From assembly GCA_025769875.1 (NCBI GenBank), contig JAGFNK010000145.1, positions 1-64,000 of the forward strand: a stretch of 64,000 bases of DNA. The letters are read 5' to 3'. The DNA is from Russula earlei. Its lineage: Eukaryota > Basidiomycota > Agaricomycetes > Russulales > Russulaceae. The notes under the pieces were generated by a model that had not been told where the DNA came from, searched no databases, and saw only the letters and a list, made by a program, of their open reading frames with translations. Below are positions 32,065 through 43,150 of this stretch, in pieces (position 1 is the stretch's first letter; each line of letters opens with the position of its first letter). The translations under genes were made by a program, and so were the position numbers.

Positions 32065-32473
32065 CGTGTCTAAATTCCAAAGGCGAAGATCAACACACAA
32101 GCTCATCATTTTTCCTCGATATACATCTCCCTTATTCAAGAGCCTCTGTTAATCAGATGACACCCTACTCCCTCGGTCCCTGGAGCCAAAGGATTGACGC
32201 GCGCGCTATCACGCGTCAGGGGTACTGATTTATCTTCATTAATCCGACAACAACTGCTCCATTAGCCCGGATTGGCAATCCACGTTTACCTAACATTTAC
32301 TCACAGCACCCTCGCACCATGTTTACGTTCCCTCCTGAAATCTCGATCACTCGCTTGGTCATCTTGCTTACTGGCCATTACCCCACAATCATGAATAGTT
32401 ATCGCGTGTCGCACATCACAGATGATAGTCTCTCCAGCAATACCATTTGGGACGCTGGGGAGATCTCCCTTAG

Positions 32474-32902
32474 ATGCACGCGCTCTTGAAATATACGTTC
32501 AGAAAGGTCACATTGGCAGTAACGAAAAATGACATCAAAATTGTTTACTTGCAAGCTCAAGTGGGAGGAACTCAAACGTGCATACGGCGGCGTTGGATCA
32601 AATGTCAGCATTCATACTCATTCGTAGCCCTCACAGGCACATTCCTAGACGACATACATCTGGCGTTCCCACAATTGCAACAATTAAACGATGCAAGAAT
32701 CACTCTCCTAAACGACGACATACTCATATTGAATCTCCTTATCACTTTCATATTCACTAAAGCGTTATCCGACGCTTACTCGGCTGTCGCGTCAAACAAT
32801 TCTAGCCACCGGCACTCCGATGGACCTTTCCCTACACGATCCCTATACGGATCTTCAATGAAGACGGTCATCGGGCCAGGACCTCTGCCTCCCTTAACAT
32901 AG
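32474..32902 (+). pseudogene. Decayed gag remnant of copia H
   Basis: KLKWEELKRAYGGVGSNVS in one frame and ALTGTFLDDIHLAFPQLQQLNDA, ALSDAYSAVASNNSS in another resemble a copia gag broken by frameshifts. The knuckle is not found. Frames are short and the assignment rests on position after the PBS. Confidence 0.4.
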
Positions 32903-33159
32903 TCACTCCGGTAAAGATACATGATGATACGTTCAAAATCAAGTGTTTTTATTGAAATTAATTTGGACACACAGTCCGGACTATCGGAAGAGGAGGAGTA
33001 GGCGACGAAAGACAGAAGGACAGGCACTGACAGCAACGTCAGCGCGTACATAGTGGGCACTACTGCACTATCACCGAGGTGTCGGACATCCGATGAAGAT
33101 GAGATTCGGGTTTCCCTTCACGCGGGGGCTAGATCTTGATTGACTCCGGAGCTACCCAT

Positions 33160-34120
33160 TGTCATGAACCATTCCCCGGGGAGGACCCTTGAAGGACCCT
33201 CCCTTATAGGAGGAAACCCAGCCTCTATGATGCCACCCTGTTCACACGAGCAAAAGGGGTGAGTAGAGGTGTCCACAATATCGCGCGCGCATTGTTGCGC
33301 GAGCGATTCTCGGCACAATCGACATACAGCAAGCCCCACTTAGAGGCAACCCTTCTAGCAACTAAGGACAGTATTAGAGCCTTCCTAAGGACCATTTGGA
33401 ACGACCCTAGGAACTCTACAATAGGTACTAACCTAGTATCAAAAGCCCTACAACGCGTTATTAGACCAACTCTAATAACTATAGAACGAACTATAAGGCA
33501 ACACTAAGGACCTTAATAGAAGTATTAGGGTCGACTCTAAGGACCCTAATAGAACTATATAAGGGCCTTATAAGATAACACTATTCCATAACCAAACTAC
33601 AAGTCCTCAAATGACCGGCCCTAAACTAACTAACAGGAAATGAATCAGGTGCTTGCACGTGTACTAAAGCAGTGAACACGTGGACAATGGAAGCTCTTAC
33701 TCATCAAGAGAAGCTTCTTACTCAGCAGCTTACTGAGCATGACTGAGCATGCTCAGTAAGCATCCTCCGACTTCTTACTCATCACTCTATTGTGCTTGAT
33801 AACAAGGTTATGACTTGTTCCCTATTTAGCAACTCTCTTGTAGTATATAAGCGCTCAATAAAGTAGCGGACAGTCCTCAGACTGTCCATTTGTTTACGGC
33901 ACTCTCCATTCCTGGGATACTCCTTTAAGGACCATCCCCTTGTGACTATCCTGGCCTCTTCCCTGCGTGATTGTTCTACTCTCACAGTAACAATACCTCT
34001 CTGGTATTTGTTGCTCCTCTGGGTTCTACTCCTTGCCCACGCGGTCTTGGACGTCTATCGACTCGTCTTCGAGCTTATCCCTCGCTCTTGAACTGGATAG
34101 TTCAACAGTGAGTCTTGACA
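33160..34120 (+). repeat. Solo LTR C (961 bp, family A) with CCCAT duplication
   Basis: TGTCATGAACC..GAGTCTTGACA in transcript sense on the plus strand; CCCAT at 33155-33159 and 34121-34125. TATATAA at 33844-33850; hairpin GGACAGTC/GACTGTCC at 33868-33887. Lies inside copia H. Confidence 0.95.
33844..33887 (+). promoter_or_regulatory. TATA box and hairpin of LTR family A
   Basis: TATATAAGCGCTCAATAAAG then, 24 nt from the TATA start, an 8-bp perfect stem with loop CTCA. The same arrangement is found at 6385-6404 and 30329-30348 (minus strand). The AATAAA within it could serve as a polyadenylation signal in the 3' LTR. Confidence 0.6.
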
Positions 34121-34125
34121 CCCAT

Positions 34126-36219
34126 TACATTAGTCTGTTCTGGACTCCCGACTTCATTTATTGTGCTCCGGCCTCCATGCGTTACTCTGGGAGGTCTTGC
34201 AGTCATCAGACAGATCTGGACTGGATTGGTATCCGTCCTGCCAGCCGGAAGGAGTTGGAGATATTCTATTAACCCTCATAGACATCATACATGTATCGAA
34301 GGCCGATGCACGCGACTACTCAGTGCGCGCGCTACTTCAGAACGAGGGATGCATCACATACACTCAAGAGGGGTGTTCAAATTTACACATCAAAAGATTG
34401 GAAGATCGCGCAAATCTGGAGCACAATATACTGTTCATCATATTCATTTCATAACTCCAGCTCTACACGCGCACAGAAGTGCCCTTTTCATTCCACATCT
34501 TGCATCAGTGCATGGAACATATGTTTCCACCGCGCGTTAATCTACTACAGTGATTCTGGTACTCAGATCTCGCTTAGCACTACGGATCACGATCAGTCAT
34601 CTTGTCCGGGGTATGCACTCGGCTAGCAAGCTCGGCTAGCGAACGCGACTTCTTTTCTCGGCTGCCCCTTAGCGATCGGATCCTCGGCTACAAATTATCT
34701 ATGGTACCTTAGCCGATCTGCTACACGCGAGATCAATTCGAGGCGCTAGCTATTGGGCAACGCGCGCTCAGATCAGTCTTGGATCAGCGAGGAATCACAC
34801 AGATTAACAATGCCAGATTTACCACAGGAGAACGGAGGAGCCGAAAGATGGACTGAGACCCTTGGAGACAACACGCGCTCACAGTTGCACGGCGCTGGTC
34901 TCACTCTCGGGTCCTGGAGCTAAATACTAACGCTGCCATCCATATCTACAATCGGACTCCATCACGCATTTCTCAGTGGGTGCACACTTCATCCAGCTTC
35001 ATCATTCCACGTCTTCAGATGTAGGGCGTATCTGCACACGCCTGACCGTCATAATCTTATCGTCACGCGACAAGCGCAGACATACTGCTACTCAGGGGAC
35101 ATGTTACTAACACTGCTCCGCCTGCACAATTCTTGGTCCTTACAGGATTGGTGATACTCAATACCAAATTCACACAAACCGGTTGATTGCGCATCTCCGG
35201 AAACCCCATTAGACTCCCTACACACCACACTCACTTCACCTTACCCCGCATCACACAGCCAGATCCCCTCATTCCGCCTCACCGCACACAGCCTGTACAT
35301 CATGCCAAACTCACTTGGCACCGTTGGGACACTCCATCTGTTCCCCGCGTCCACTCTCATCTAGACATTCTGGGTCTTGCTCGCGTCCGCGTCCAAAATA
35401 TCTCAGAGGGACTGCGCACGCAGATCCGAGAGGGCGCTTGTCGCATACGGCTCGGCTACAGCGGAATAGATCTAGAGGCTACATATCGGGAAAGCCCCCC
35501 TTTATCGGAATCTGCCGACGGGTGGCAAGTCGCGTATCCATATGTGATCGGCACACTTGCGTAAACTGGTACCTGGGATCTCAATGATCTTATTGATCTT
35601 ATCAGCATGGGTGTGTTAAGCATGCAAATCCGTCAAGAGATTTCGCGCGCACCTTCTAATTGCATAGGGGTTCACCCAAGTCGAAGGCATTGTAGTTGAT
35701 GAAACCTTCTCACCAGTAGCCAGGTCCGAGTCTTAGCGACTCTTTATTAGCATTGATCGCGCTATAGGATTGGGAGATCCGAAGACGTCCAGTCGGCGTC
35801 CCTCTTCAGCTCACTGGGTGATGAAGATTAGATTCATTTAGAGCAACCGCAAGGTTTCATCACACCAAAAGCACTTATCTGGTCTTACACAGACCTATCG
35901 TACATGGGATTTACGCTCTCATGGAGTCCTTAGTGGCTCGCGTTCACTCGCATGCATTCTCATGCGGGCATATGTCATCGCCAAGACATGGGGGGATCGC
36001 ATTATCATTTTATCATTTCATCATTATCCTCTGTGTCGATGACATTACTATCTTAGGCGACTCTCACAGTTTCCACGCCCACCTCTGCGGGCATACACCT
36101 CACACATCTATCTTTGTCTACGCGCTACGAGTTGACAGATCTAGGCGAGATCGCGTCATACCTCGGGATCTGCATTTCACGCAATCGCTCGGCTAACACA
36201 GACATCGATCAATCAAGGT
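34126..36219 (+). pseudogene. Copia H interior with reverse transcriptase scraps
   Basis: Mostly unreadable. Near 36020-36180 FIIILCVDDITILGDSHSFHAHL contains the copia catalytic VDD box, and a neighbouring frame gives YELTDLGEIASYLGICISRNRS, the conserved block after it. The frame is then cut by the hAT element at 36220. Earlier parts (34126-35990) show no long frame. GC-rich and CpG-containing, unlike the decayed gypsy copies. Confidence 0.6.
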
Positions 36220-37460
36220 TAGGGATGTGCCCGGCCCGGCCTCAGGCCGTGAGCTGGGCCAAGCCAGGCCGAAATAGGCCGGGCCGAGCCGGGCCAAAGT
36301 GACGGCTTCGTGACGGCTCTGGCCTGGCCTGTGATTTGAAAAGCCAAAGCCGGGCCGTCAAGCCCCGGCTTTGATCATTTGGGGTAATCATCAAACTTTA
36401 ATTTATCAACTTTGCATGGACATGGACACACCATCATTCCCTGTCATTTTTCATCGTCGTATCTGTGCTTCCCTCTCAACCTTCCTTTTTGCTTGAGTCA
36501 AGTACATGTACAATGTAAGCTTTGGTGGCCTGTATGTCAATGTGCAATGCTCAGTCGCATTGGTTGCTCGTAATCCCTTTCCTCAGTCTTAGATCACTTC
36601 GTCCCGCAGCATACCATGTTGTACACTGGACTTCACTCATTCCACATGTATAATCCATGCTCTTACCATGCCTCATCATGCTCTCCAGAACATAACGACT
36701 CCGTAATATATTTGATATTTAAATACAAAAGTGCTATTCTTAAGTCCTCCTACTGCAAATCCGCGAGCGCGAGGCGATACGGCGATGATGTCGGGGGCGA
36801 GACGTTATGGGCAGCGAGCCCTCAAATAGCGCGGCAATGATGATGGGCGAGGCGCTGTGGGCAGCGAGCCCTTGGGTAAGGCGATTGTGACGATGACGAA
36901 CGCGTCATACGGGTGTGTGCGCAGACGTGTGGCGGACGCGAGGAAGATGCTTGAGGGATGGTCTTGGGAGGGCGCGATGCGCAGCCGGACGGCGATGGTG
37001 TTGTGCCGTAGGTCGAAGTGTGGGGAGGAGCTGTGCTCCGACTTGAAGACCGAAGGGATGAAGGCGTTGAGCGGCAAGGCGAGTGACGTTGACGGCGATC
37101 GAATTGAGCCATTGTCGTAGTCTGCTGACATGGAGTGGGCAACGCGGTGGGTATGACGTCGAGAGTGGGAACACGAGGAAAGGAGGGTGAGGTGAAAGGA
37201 ATGACGATAGTTGGAAGGAGGGATGTGAGTGGGATGAAAGACAAAGGGAAAGTGAACGCGCAGGGGTGGTACAAGTCATGTGGCCAGCGGGCTCACATAC
37301 AGAAAATCTTACGTACAAAAGCCGTGGCCTAGGCCAGGCCAAGCCGGAGCCAAGCCGGGTTTGACGGCTTTGGCCTGGCCTGGGGTTTTAGAAAGCCAAA
37401 GCCGCCTCGGGCCGAGCCAAAGCCGGGGCTTTCAGGCCAAGCCGGGCCGGAAAAACCCTA
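36220..37460 (+). mobile_element. hAT non-autonomous element, copy 1 (1241 bp), ATCAAGGT duplication
   Basis: Ends TAGGGATGTGCCCGG and CCGGAAAAACCCTA form short imperfect inverted repeats. Perfect 8-bp duplication ATCAAGGT at 36212-36219 and 37461-37468. Subterminal regions are packed with GGCC/GCCAAAGCCGGGC motifs. The first 330 bp match the hAT end at 9861 and 58715. The middle has no transposase but carries an antisense ORF conserved with copy 2. Inserted in copia H. Confidence 0.94.
36805..37131 (-). CDS. Antisense ORF conserved in the hAT non-autonomous elements
   Basis: A 108-codon frame opens MSADYDNGSIRSPSTSLAL and goes on NAFIPSVFKSEH, PHFDLRHNTIAVRLRIAPSQ, LASATRLRTHPYDAFVIVTI. Copy 2 (48177 down to 47854) keeps the frame with about ten replacements. 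It reads like the first exon of a gene captured by the transposon, though overlap with other open frames in this GC-rich DNA means it could be chance. No family is recognised. Confidence 0.35.
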   Translation of the reverse strand: MSADYDNGSIRSPSTSLALPLNAFIPSVFKSEHSSSPHFDLRHNTIAVRLRIAPSQDHPSSIFLASATRLRTHPYDAFVIVTIALPKGSLPTAPRPSSLPRYLRARCP

Positions 37461-37468
37461 ATCAAGGT

Positions 37469-37983
37469 ACATCTCGGATCGCTTCGGGATGGCGGATTCC
37501 ACTCCGCTCCTGTAATCTCGGAGGTCTCACCTCGGGATGGCGGACTTCCACTCCGCTTTCGCATTCCGCTCCGTTCCAACGCGGAAACGCAGTTGATCAA
37601 GCACTCCGGAGAAGCAACGCCTATATGAAGACTAGGCAATATCAGTGTTCTATTGGAAGCCTCCTCTATGTGCACATCTGGACACGTTTACACACTTCCT
37701 TTGCAGTCTCTCGACTGTATGCTCACACGCGTTCACACACTTTCTCTTGCAGTCTCTCGACTGTGCATTTACACGCGTCCACACGCGTTCACCCTTCCTT
37801 TTGGAGTCTTTCGACTCACAGTCTCTGGACTCACCCACTTTTCATTCATTTGCAGTCCTATCTTATCAGGACATCTACGCATTGATGGTCCACTTCGCTG
37901 CATGCCCACACGCGACTCCAGTCTTTTGTGTCACTGGATCAGATCTTATCTCTCATCGACCGACTGTATCAATCACGGGGGGA
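37469..37983 (+). pseudogene. Copia H RT/RNase H junction remnant
   Basis: AYMKTRQYQCSIGSLLYVHIWTR and TSFAVSRLYAH correspond to the copia block Y..AIGSLMY.....RPD..FAVS..S. Downstream, an imperfect tandem block of about 60 bp (GCAGTCTCTCGACTGT core, near 37700 and 37755, with a third weaker unit) replaces what should be RNase H coding sequence. Confidence 0.65.
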
Positions 37984-38473
37984 TGTTGAGATTACCACTG
38001 CTTTTGGGCAGTCTGATGTAATCACAGCCCAGTCGCGTTAACGCGTCGGCTCCCACGGACCGGGTGCTCCCGGCTCACGCGCGTCGCTCACACGTCGGAT
38101 CAGCCCGGACTGGCTCAGCTCAGATGCTGCAGCCTGCGTATGTTACAATGATAAGTTAATTGATGACAATCGGTAGCTACCAATGACTGATCCTTTATGA
38201 TACAAGTTGGTAGTTATGATTACATTGCTTAGAGACGCTTTCGCGTATTTAAGAGGCACTCAATTAGCTAGATTGCTTCAGTTTTGTCTTACACAAACTG
38301 AAGTGAGTACTTACTGTTTCCTATCTTATCTCTCGCATCTAATCACACGTTGTAGATATCTTTTGATAGGTATTACTGATTTACAGTTTTGTCTTACACA
38401 AACTGAAATATCTTTTGATAGATCTTAAGGATCTTATCGCTCTTATCATAACCTGCGCCCATCTGCTTCAACA
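37984..38473 (+). repeat. 3' LTR of copia H (490 bp)
   Basis: Same ends as the 5' LTR; differences noted are all transitions, several at CpG (for example GTTGCG to GTCGCG, GGGCGCT to GGGTGCT). Followed by the CCCTA duplication. Confidence 0.95.
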
Positions 38474-38959
38474 CCCTAATGAACTTGGAACTTATTACTT
38501 TGTCTCAATCAGATATGATCTTGCTTGGTACTCCCACAAAGGGAATATTCTGTCCTTGTAGAGCTGTGCTAGCTCTTCTGTGTCCATCTCTTCCTTGCAA
38601 GGAAGCAGGATGACGCCTTTAGTGCAATCGTGGTTGGTGACAGTCAATATACTGTCATATCCTTTTGACTTTGGCAATTTGACCACAAAGTCCATGCTGA
38701 CAGTCGAGAAGGGAGTAGCCCCTTCTTCTGGTGGTATGGGATACAGGGGAGGTCGACTTGGATGAGTGTTTGACTTGTTACTTTGGCAAATTGCGCATCC
38801 TTTCACATATTGGTTGACAAAGCATCTCATGGTGGGCCACCAGTAGTATCGCATCATTCCCAGTAATGTTTTAGCTTTCCCTGGGTGTCCTGCTGTGGGA
38901 CTGTCATGATACTGTTCCAGTAATGTCCTGTGGGTCCCTTCATCGCCTGTAACCACCAA
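38474..38959 (-). pseudogene. pol: G2 integrase, zinc-binding and first catalytic part
   Basis: EQYHDSPTAGHPGKAKT and VKGCAICQSNK form the HHCC zinc domain. FSTVSMDFVVKLPKSKG has the first catalytic Asp, and KIISD with a TGA for Arg then DKVISSKFIR the second. A one-base frameshift lies near 38543 (PLW reading into EYQ instead of GVPSK). The chain continues at 31558. Confidence 0.9.
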
Positions 38960-39268
38960 GGCATCGTTCTTCCACCATAAGCTATGTCACTTCTCCAGTT
39001 GGTGTCTCTGTACCCAATCAAGTAACTTTAATTGGTGTCTTTCTTCCCCTTGTTGGTTCTTTATCTGTTCTTGCAATGCAGTAGTATGCATTACTCAAAT
39101 AAAAAGGTGGTCAGGTAGCACGACCACTTCTTCTTTATCCCGTTGTCCATCGTCAAGGTCAGGTCTCCTAGACAGGGCATCTGCTTTATTCCTTGCCCCT
39201 GCCTGGTGTTTCAGTTCTAAGTTGAAGTCTGCCAAGAAGGTAATGTATCTTGCTACTCAACCATTTAT

Positions 39269-40478
39269 TCACTGAGGGTGTTGGTAATGCAACAGGTTCG
39301 CATGGTCTGAATAGACCACCACCTTATGCTTTGCTCCCATGAGCAGGTGTCTACAGTGCTTCAAGGCTGGCACCATGGCTAAGAACTCTTTGTCCCATAT
39401 GGCGTAGTTCTTTTCTGCTTGTTTCAAGGCCGCAGAGAAGTAACCTATTGGCCTCCCCTTTCCTTGTTCGTCCTTCTGGAATAGTACTGCTCCAATAGCA
39501 TAATTGGATGCATCTACTTCCAGTTCAAAGGGTCGCTCCTCATCAGGATGGAGCAGGACGGGGTCAGAAGATACTATCTGGATAAGTTGTTCCAGAGCAT
39601 CTTTGCATTCTTGGGTCCATTCGAATGGCACCCCTTTCTTTGTCAAGGTGATAATGGGTCGAGCAATCTGACTGAACCCTCGAATAAAAGCCCTGTTGTA
39701 ACTCAGGACTCCCATGACTTTGCATACTTCGTGTACATCCTTGATTTCCCTAGGCCAGTCTGTGATTTTTTCGGACCTTGGAGGCCTCAATCTTCATCTT
39801 CCCTTCGTCTATGTCCCATCCCAGCATGGTTAGTTTTTGCACCATGAACTGGCACTTCTTGGGTTTCAGGAAGTATGACTTCTTCTGCATCAACATGAGT
39901 AGTTTGCTGATACATTGCTCGTGGATTTCTAGTTGTTTGGGACTGTCCCCCGTGGCAATTCCAAAGTCATCCAGATAGTTGACAGTGTATTCTGCCCATC
40001 GGTCCAGCCAGTCACCGAAGTCTCTTCTCATCAGCCTAGTAAAGAAGGCTGGCTTGTCCTTGAGCCCGAAATACATGATGTTGGGCAGGTAGGTTCCATA
40101 TGGCGTCTTGAAGGCTGCCTTCCAGCGATCTCCTTCTGCCAGTTGCACATTATTGTATCCCCATCATATGTCGAACTTGGAGAACACCTTTTTCCCTCAA
40201 AGTCTTTCCACCTCTTGTTCCAGATGTGGTAAAGGTTTATTGTCCCATCTGGTCCACTGATTTAGTCGTCAATAGTCTACAATGATCCTCTTCTCCTTGC
40301 TGTCCTTCTTGCCAATGAAGAACACTGGAGATGTGTAGCTGGATGGACCTGGAGTGATGTATCGCTTTTCTACTTCATCAGCCAGGAATTTCTTGAGGTA
40401 TTCTTGTTCATCTCGTGTTAGGGGGTACACTTTGCAGTTTAGCTCCTTTGGTGCATCAGGTAACAGCTCTATCTGCAT
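39269..40478 (-). pseudogene. pol: G2 reverse transcriptase and RNase H
   Basis: Same blocks as G1: IELLPDAPKELNCKVYPLTRDEQEYLKKFL, SPVFFIGKKDSKEKRIIVDY, AAFKTPYGTYLPNIMYFGL, VNYLDDFGIATGD with the catalytic YLDD intact, ASNYAIGAVLFQKDEQGKG, IWDKEFLAMVPALKHCRHLL and KHKVVVYSDHANL from the RNase H. Stops shared with G1 at 40269-40271 (TGA after VDY) and 40550-40552. The tether between RNase H and integrase (38960-39268) reads as MHTTALQEQ-type coding with stops. Confidence 0.9.
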
Positions 40479-40667
40479 ATCTGGTTACCCTTGGTGGTGG
40501 GAACCTCTGGGACCTTCTCTTCTGAGAAGACATCTGCAAAGCAGTGGAATCACTTTGGAACATTGGCAAGGGGATCCTCTCCTTCCTGTGGTTCAATTGA
40601 CTGCTGGGCCCACTTCTGAGCAATAGTCAGTCTTTTGTAGGTAAATGGCTTCCCCTTTCTTCAATTG

Positions 40668-41068
40668 TTAGTTTTCATCTCTTGCTCGCTTTTGGATATT
40701 TGCAACATTGAGATCCAGGTACTTGTATTGAGCAGTCTCAATCTGTACCGCTCCTTCCATCAGCTGTCCTTTCTTCCAGTTGATGGTGGGGTCAAACTCA
40801 TATAGGAAGGGATATCCCAGGATGACCCAATCTGTTCCTAAATCTGTGAGATAGAACTTTTGCAAGCTCTCCTTCTCCTTAGTATCGGACGTGAAAGCCA
40901 GCAGTAATGGGTGAGTTCCCCTTGCTTATTCTGGGTTCCGTCGACGTTTCGTACTACCATGGGTTCATGTAGTTCTTGTTTCCCAATCTTCAGTCTTTTC
41001 CAAGCTGAGTGATCAATGAAGTTCTCTGTTGCTCCACTGTCCAGTAGAGCAGATTCCTTGGCTGTCAT
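40668..41068 (-). pseudogene. G2 aspartic protease
   Basis: ESALLDSGATENFIDHSAWKR carries DSG, uninterrupted in this copy (G1 has a 5-bp insertion here). DWVILGYPFLYEFDPTINW closes the domain. A frameshift around 40880 separates the two parts. Confidence 0.85.
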
Positions 41069-41385
41069 GTGTGTGCAGTGATGAAAGTGAATGGAATATT
41101 CATAGCATTCAGTCTTCTAATGTACACTTGCAACACACTATTCTTCCTAAGCCAGGCCATCGACTTAGGTGTTCCTAAAAACCCTGTTCCATCAGTTCTT
41201 CCAATAAGTCCTCCTTCTGTTTGGTGGACATCTTCTTTATGGACACAGAGGACGAGCTCTTGTTATAGGTAGGAGGAGGAGACTGTGGATCATCCAGAGA
41301 CAGTGCTTTCATTTCCACTGTCCCCTGAATTCATCCTCCCTTTCTGTTTCCAGAGCTCGAGCTTTTCCTTTGTCCCTTGGGTTAC

Positions 41386-43150
41386 TTATTTCTTTTTGAC
41401 TCTGTCCTTGTCAGGACAGTTCCGGCTGATATGCCCTGCTTTCTTGCAGATGAAGCATTTCCCTTCTGCTAGCAGTTTCTTCTTTTCCTCTGTCAGAGGA
41501 GGACTTCGCTTGGTCCTTGCTGCATCAGTGGATACTAAGTCCACTTCCATAGCATTTGGGTCTCTTTGGTTTCGCCTTTTCCCAGCCTGTAGGGATTTCA
41601 TGCAATTCTCCCTGGTGGTCAATGATCCACCTCCAGATCCAATATTGGCTTTCATGAAGCTGGTCTCTGGCCTGTTCTTCCCTAGCAGCATTGATCCATG
41701 CTCACAGATCATTGATGGCAGGTATGTCTCTGACTGGTCGATTGTAGATTCGTTGCACCAGCCAGGTGATTAGTCCAGCCTTATAGGCTTTGACTGCTCC
41801 TGGTGAATTCTGGTCCCATCCTGCTTTACTGAGCAGAACAAGGAATTTGCTGGTATAATCATCCAGCGATGCTGCTTTAGACATGGACAATTGTTGTGGC
41901 TCCATGAAAGAATCTTCAGGCTCTGTGGTGTCTTTGAATTCTCTGAAGAAGTCATCCACAAATTCGGTCCAAAAGAGCATGTCAGTTGGATCTAGCTGCA
42001 CTGGTGCATAGGGAGATGGTGGGTCCCCATTTCGTTTTGCTTCTACCAGGTTCATTTGGTTGACCACCCATTCATGCACCTTCTCTCCTTTGATGTAGGT
42101 GAGAGCTAGGGCTACTCACTTCATCGGAATAGTCATAGTTGGGTTGTCACTGTTAAGCAGATTCCATAGATTGAAATCCTGGACAAAGTACTTTGTCTTC
42201 TTCCTGTCTCCTTTGAAGACTTCAGGAGGGTCTCCTTTCAGAGATCCATTGCCTCCATGGGGGCCTGGTGCCAGCTGAGGCGCCAGGTTCACCCCTGGTC
42301 CTACAGGAGGTGCTGCAGGTGGTCCTCCTCCTGGAGGGCCTCCTCTGGGTGGGCCTCCTCCTGGTACTGGTGGACCTGCGGGTCCAAAGGGGACTCCTCC
42401 ACCTCCAAGTGGTCCTCCTCCACCAGGTGGACCACCTCCAGGGTTTATTACAATGGTGGGCCCTGTTCTTCCACCTGCTGTCTGGGTGGCAATGGTGGCT
42501 GTCTGCGTTGCTGCAATGGTAGCCATTTCAACCAATTCTTCTGGTTCTTCAACAATTGTTGGTTCAATGGGCGAGACATGTACTGTCTGCTCTAGTCTTT
42601 CAGCTAGCTCCAATACTTCTGGTGCTTCTGCTTTCTGATCTGTAGTTGGAGGGTCTGACTTCTCTGTTTCTCCACTTGATGACTTTTGTATCAATGGAGC
42701 TGGGTCATCTACTACTGGGCTTTTGGTTTCCCAATGAGTAGTATAAGGATCTGTCTTGATTACTGAACCTAGAACCTTATATTTGTCAATGTCTTTGTCC
42801 TCTTCTGCATAGGGATGTCTTTTGTGGTAATCAACAAAGTACCACTGATCATTGATGTATTTGCAAGGAAGGTAGCTTCCTTTGTATCAGACCTCATATC
42901 TGTTAGGTCCTTCCTGGTCTGCCCAACACCAGATGGCAGTCCCTTTGATTCCTGAGGGTAGGTTGTCCCTCTCTCTAACTTTGAACCAACCGAACTTGGT
43001 TCCTTGCTTTGATTTCTGGTTGAACTTTACACGTATGCTATGTTCACCTTCAATCTCCAGTTTGTCCACTTGCCACTGCCTTTCCTAGTGTGTCCAGCCA
43101 TGCTGCTCATCAAGAGTCATGTAGTACACCTTCTTCTTGTTGTGGAGAGG
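41386..43150 (-). pseudogene. gag: G2 gag (main part) with CCHC knuckle
   Basis: Order on the minus strand: YYMTLDEQHGW (43130), KLEIEGEHSIRVKFNQ, RYEV with TGA (42887-42889), an acidic TTDQKAEAPEVLELAERLEQ stretch, a Gly/Pro-rich repeat 42250-42450 that is about 110 bp longer than in G1, capsid DPPEVFKGDRKKTKYF and FVDDFFREFKDTTEPEDSF, TGA at 41702-41704, knuckle CFICKKAGHISRNC (about 41412-41455). The N-terminus continues across solo LTR E1 at 43719-43857 (ATYAEVVKGENLYRP). Confidence 0.85.

Larger units (their letters stand above)
31559..38473 (+). mobile_element. Ty1/copia element H, complete in structure, coding region wrecked
   Basis: Two 490-bp LTRs (31559-32048, 37984-38473), a PBS after the 5' LTR and CCCTA at 31554-31558 and 38474-38478 define a complete 6.9-kb insertion into the integrase of G2 (the host frame runs SSKFIR on one side and ELCDQ on the other). 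The interior holds only scraps of gag, RT and RNase H. It has itself received solo LTR C (33160-34120) and a hAT non-autonomous element (36220-37460). The LTRs differ by only about 8 transitions. Confidence 0.93.

Noticed and set aside
36822..37342. Three overlapping long minus-strand ORFs in the hAT element as three genes
   Set aside because: GC-rich DNA with few stops gives several open frames; at most the MSADYDN frame has some support.
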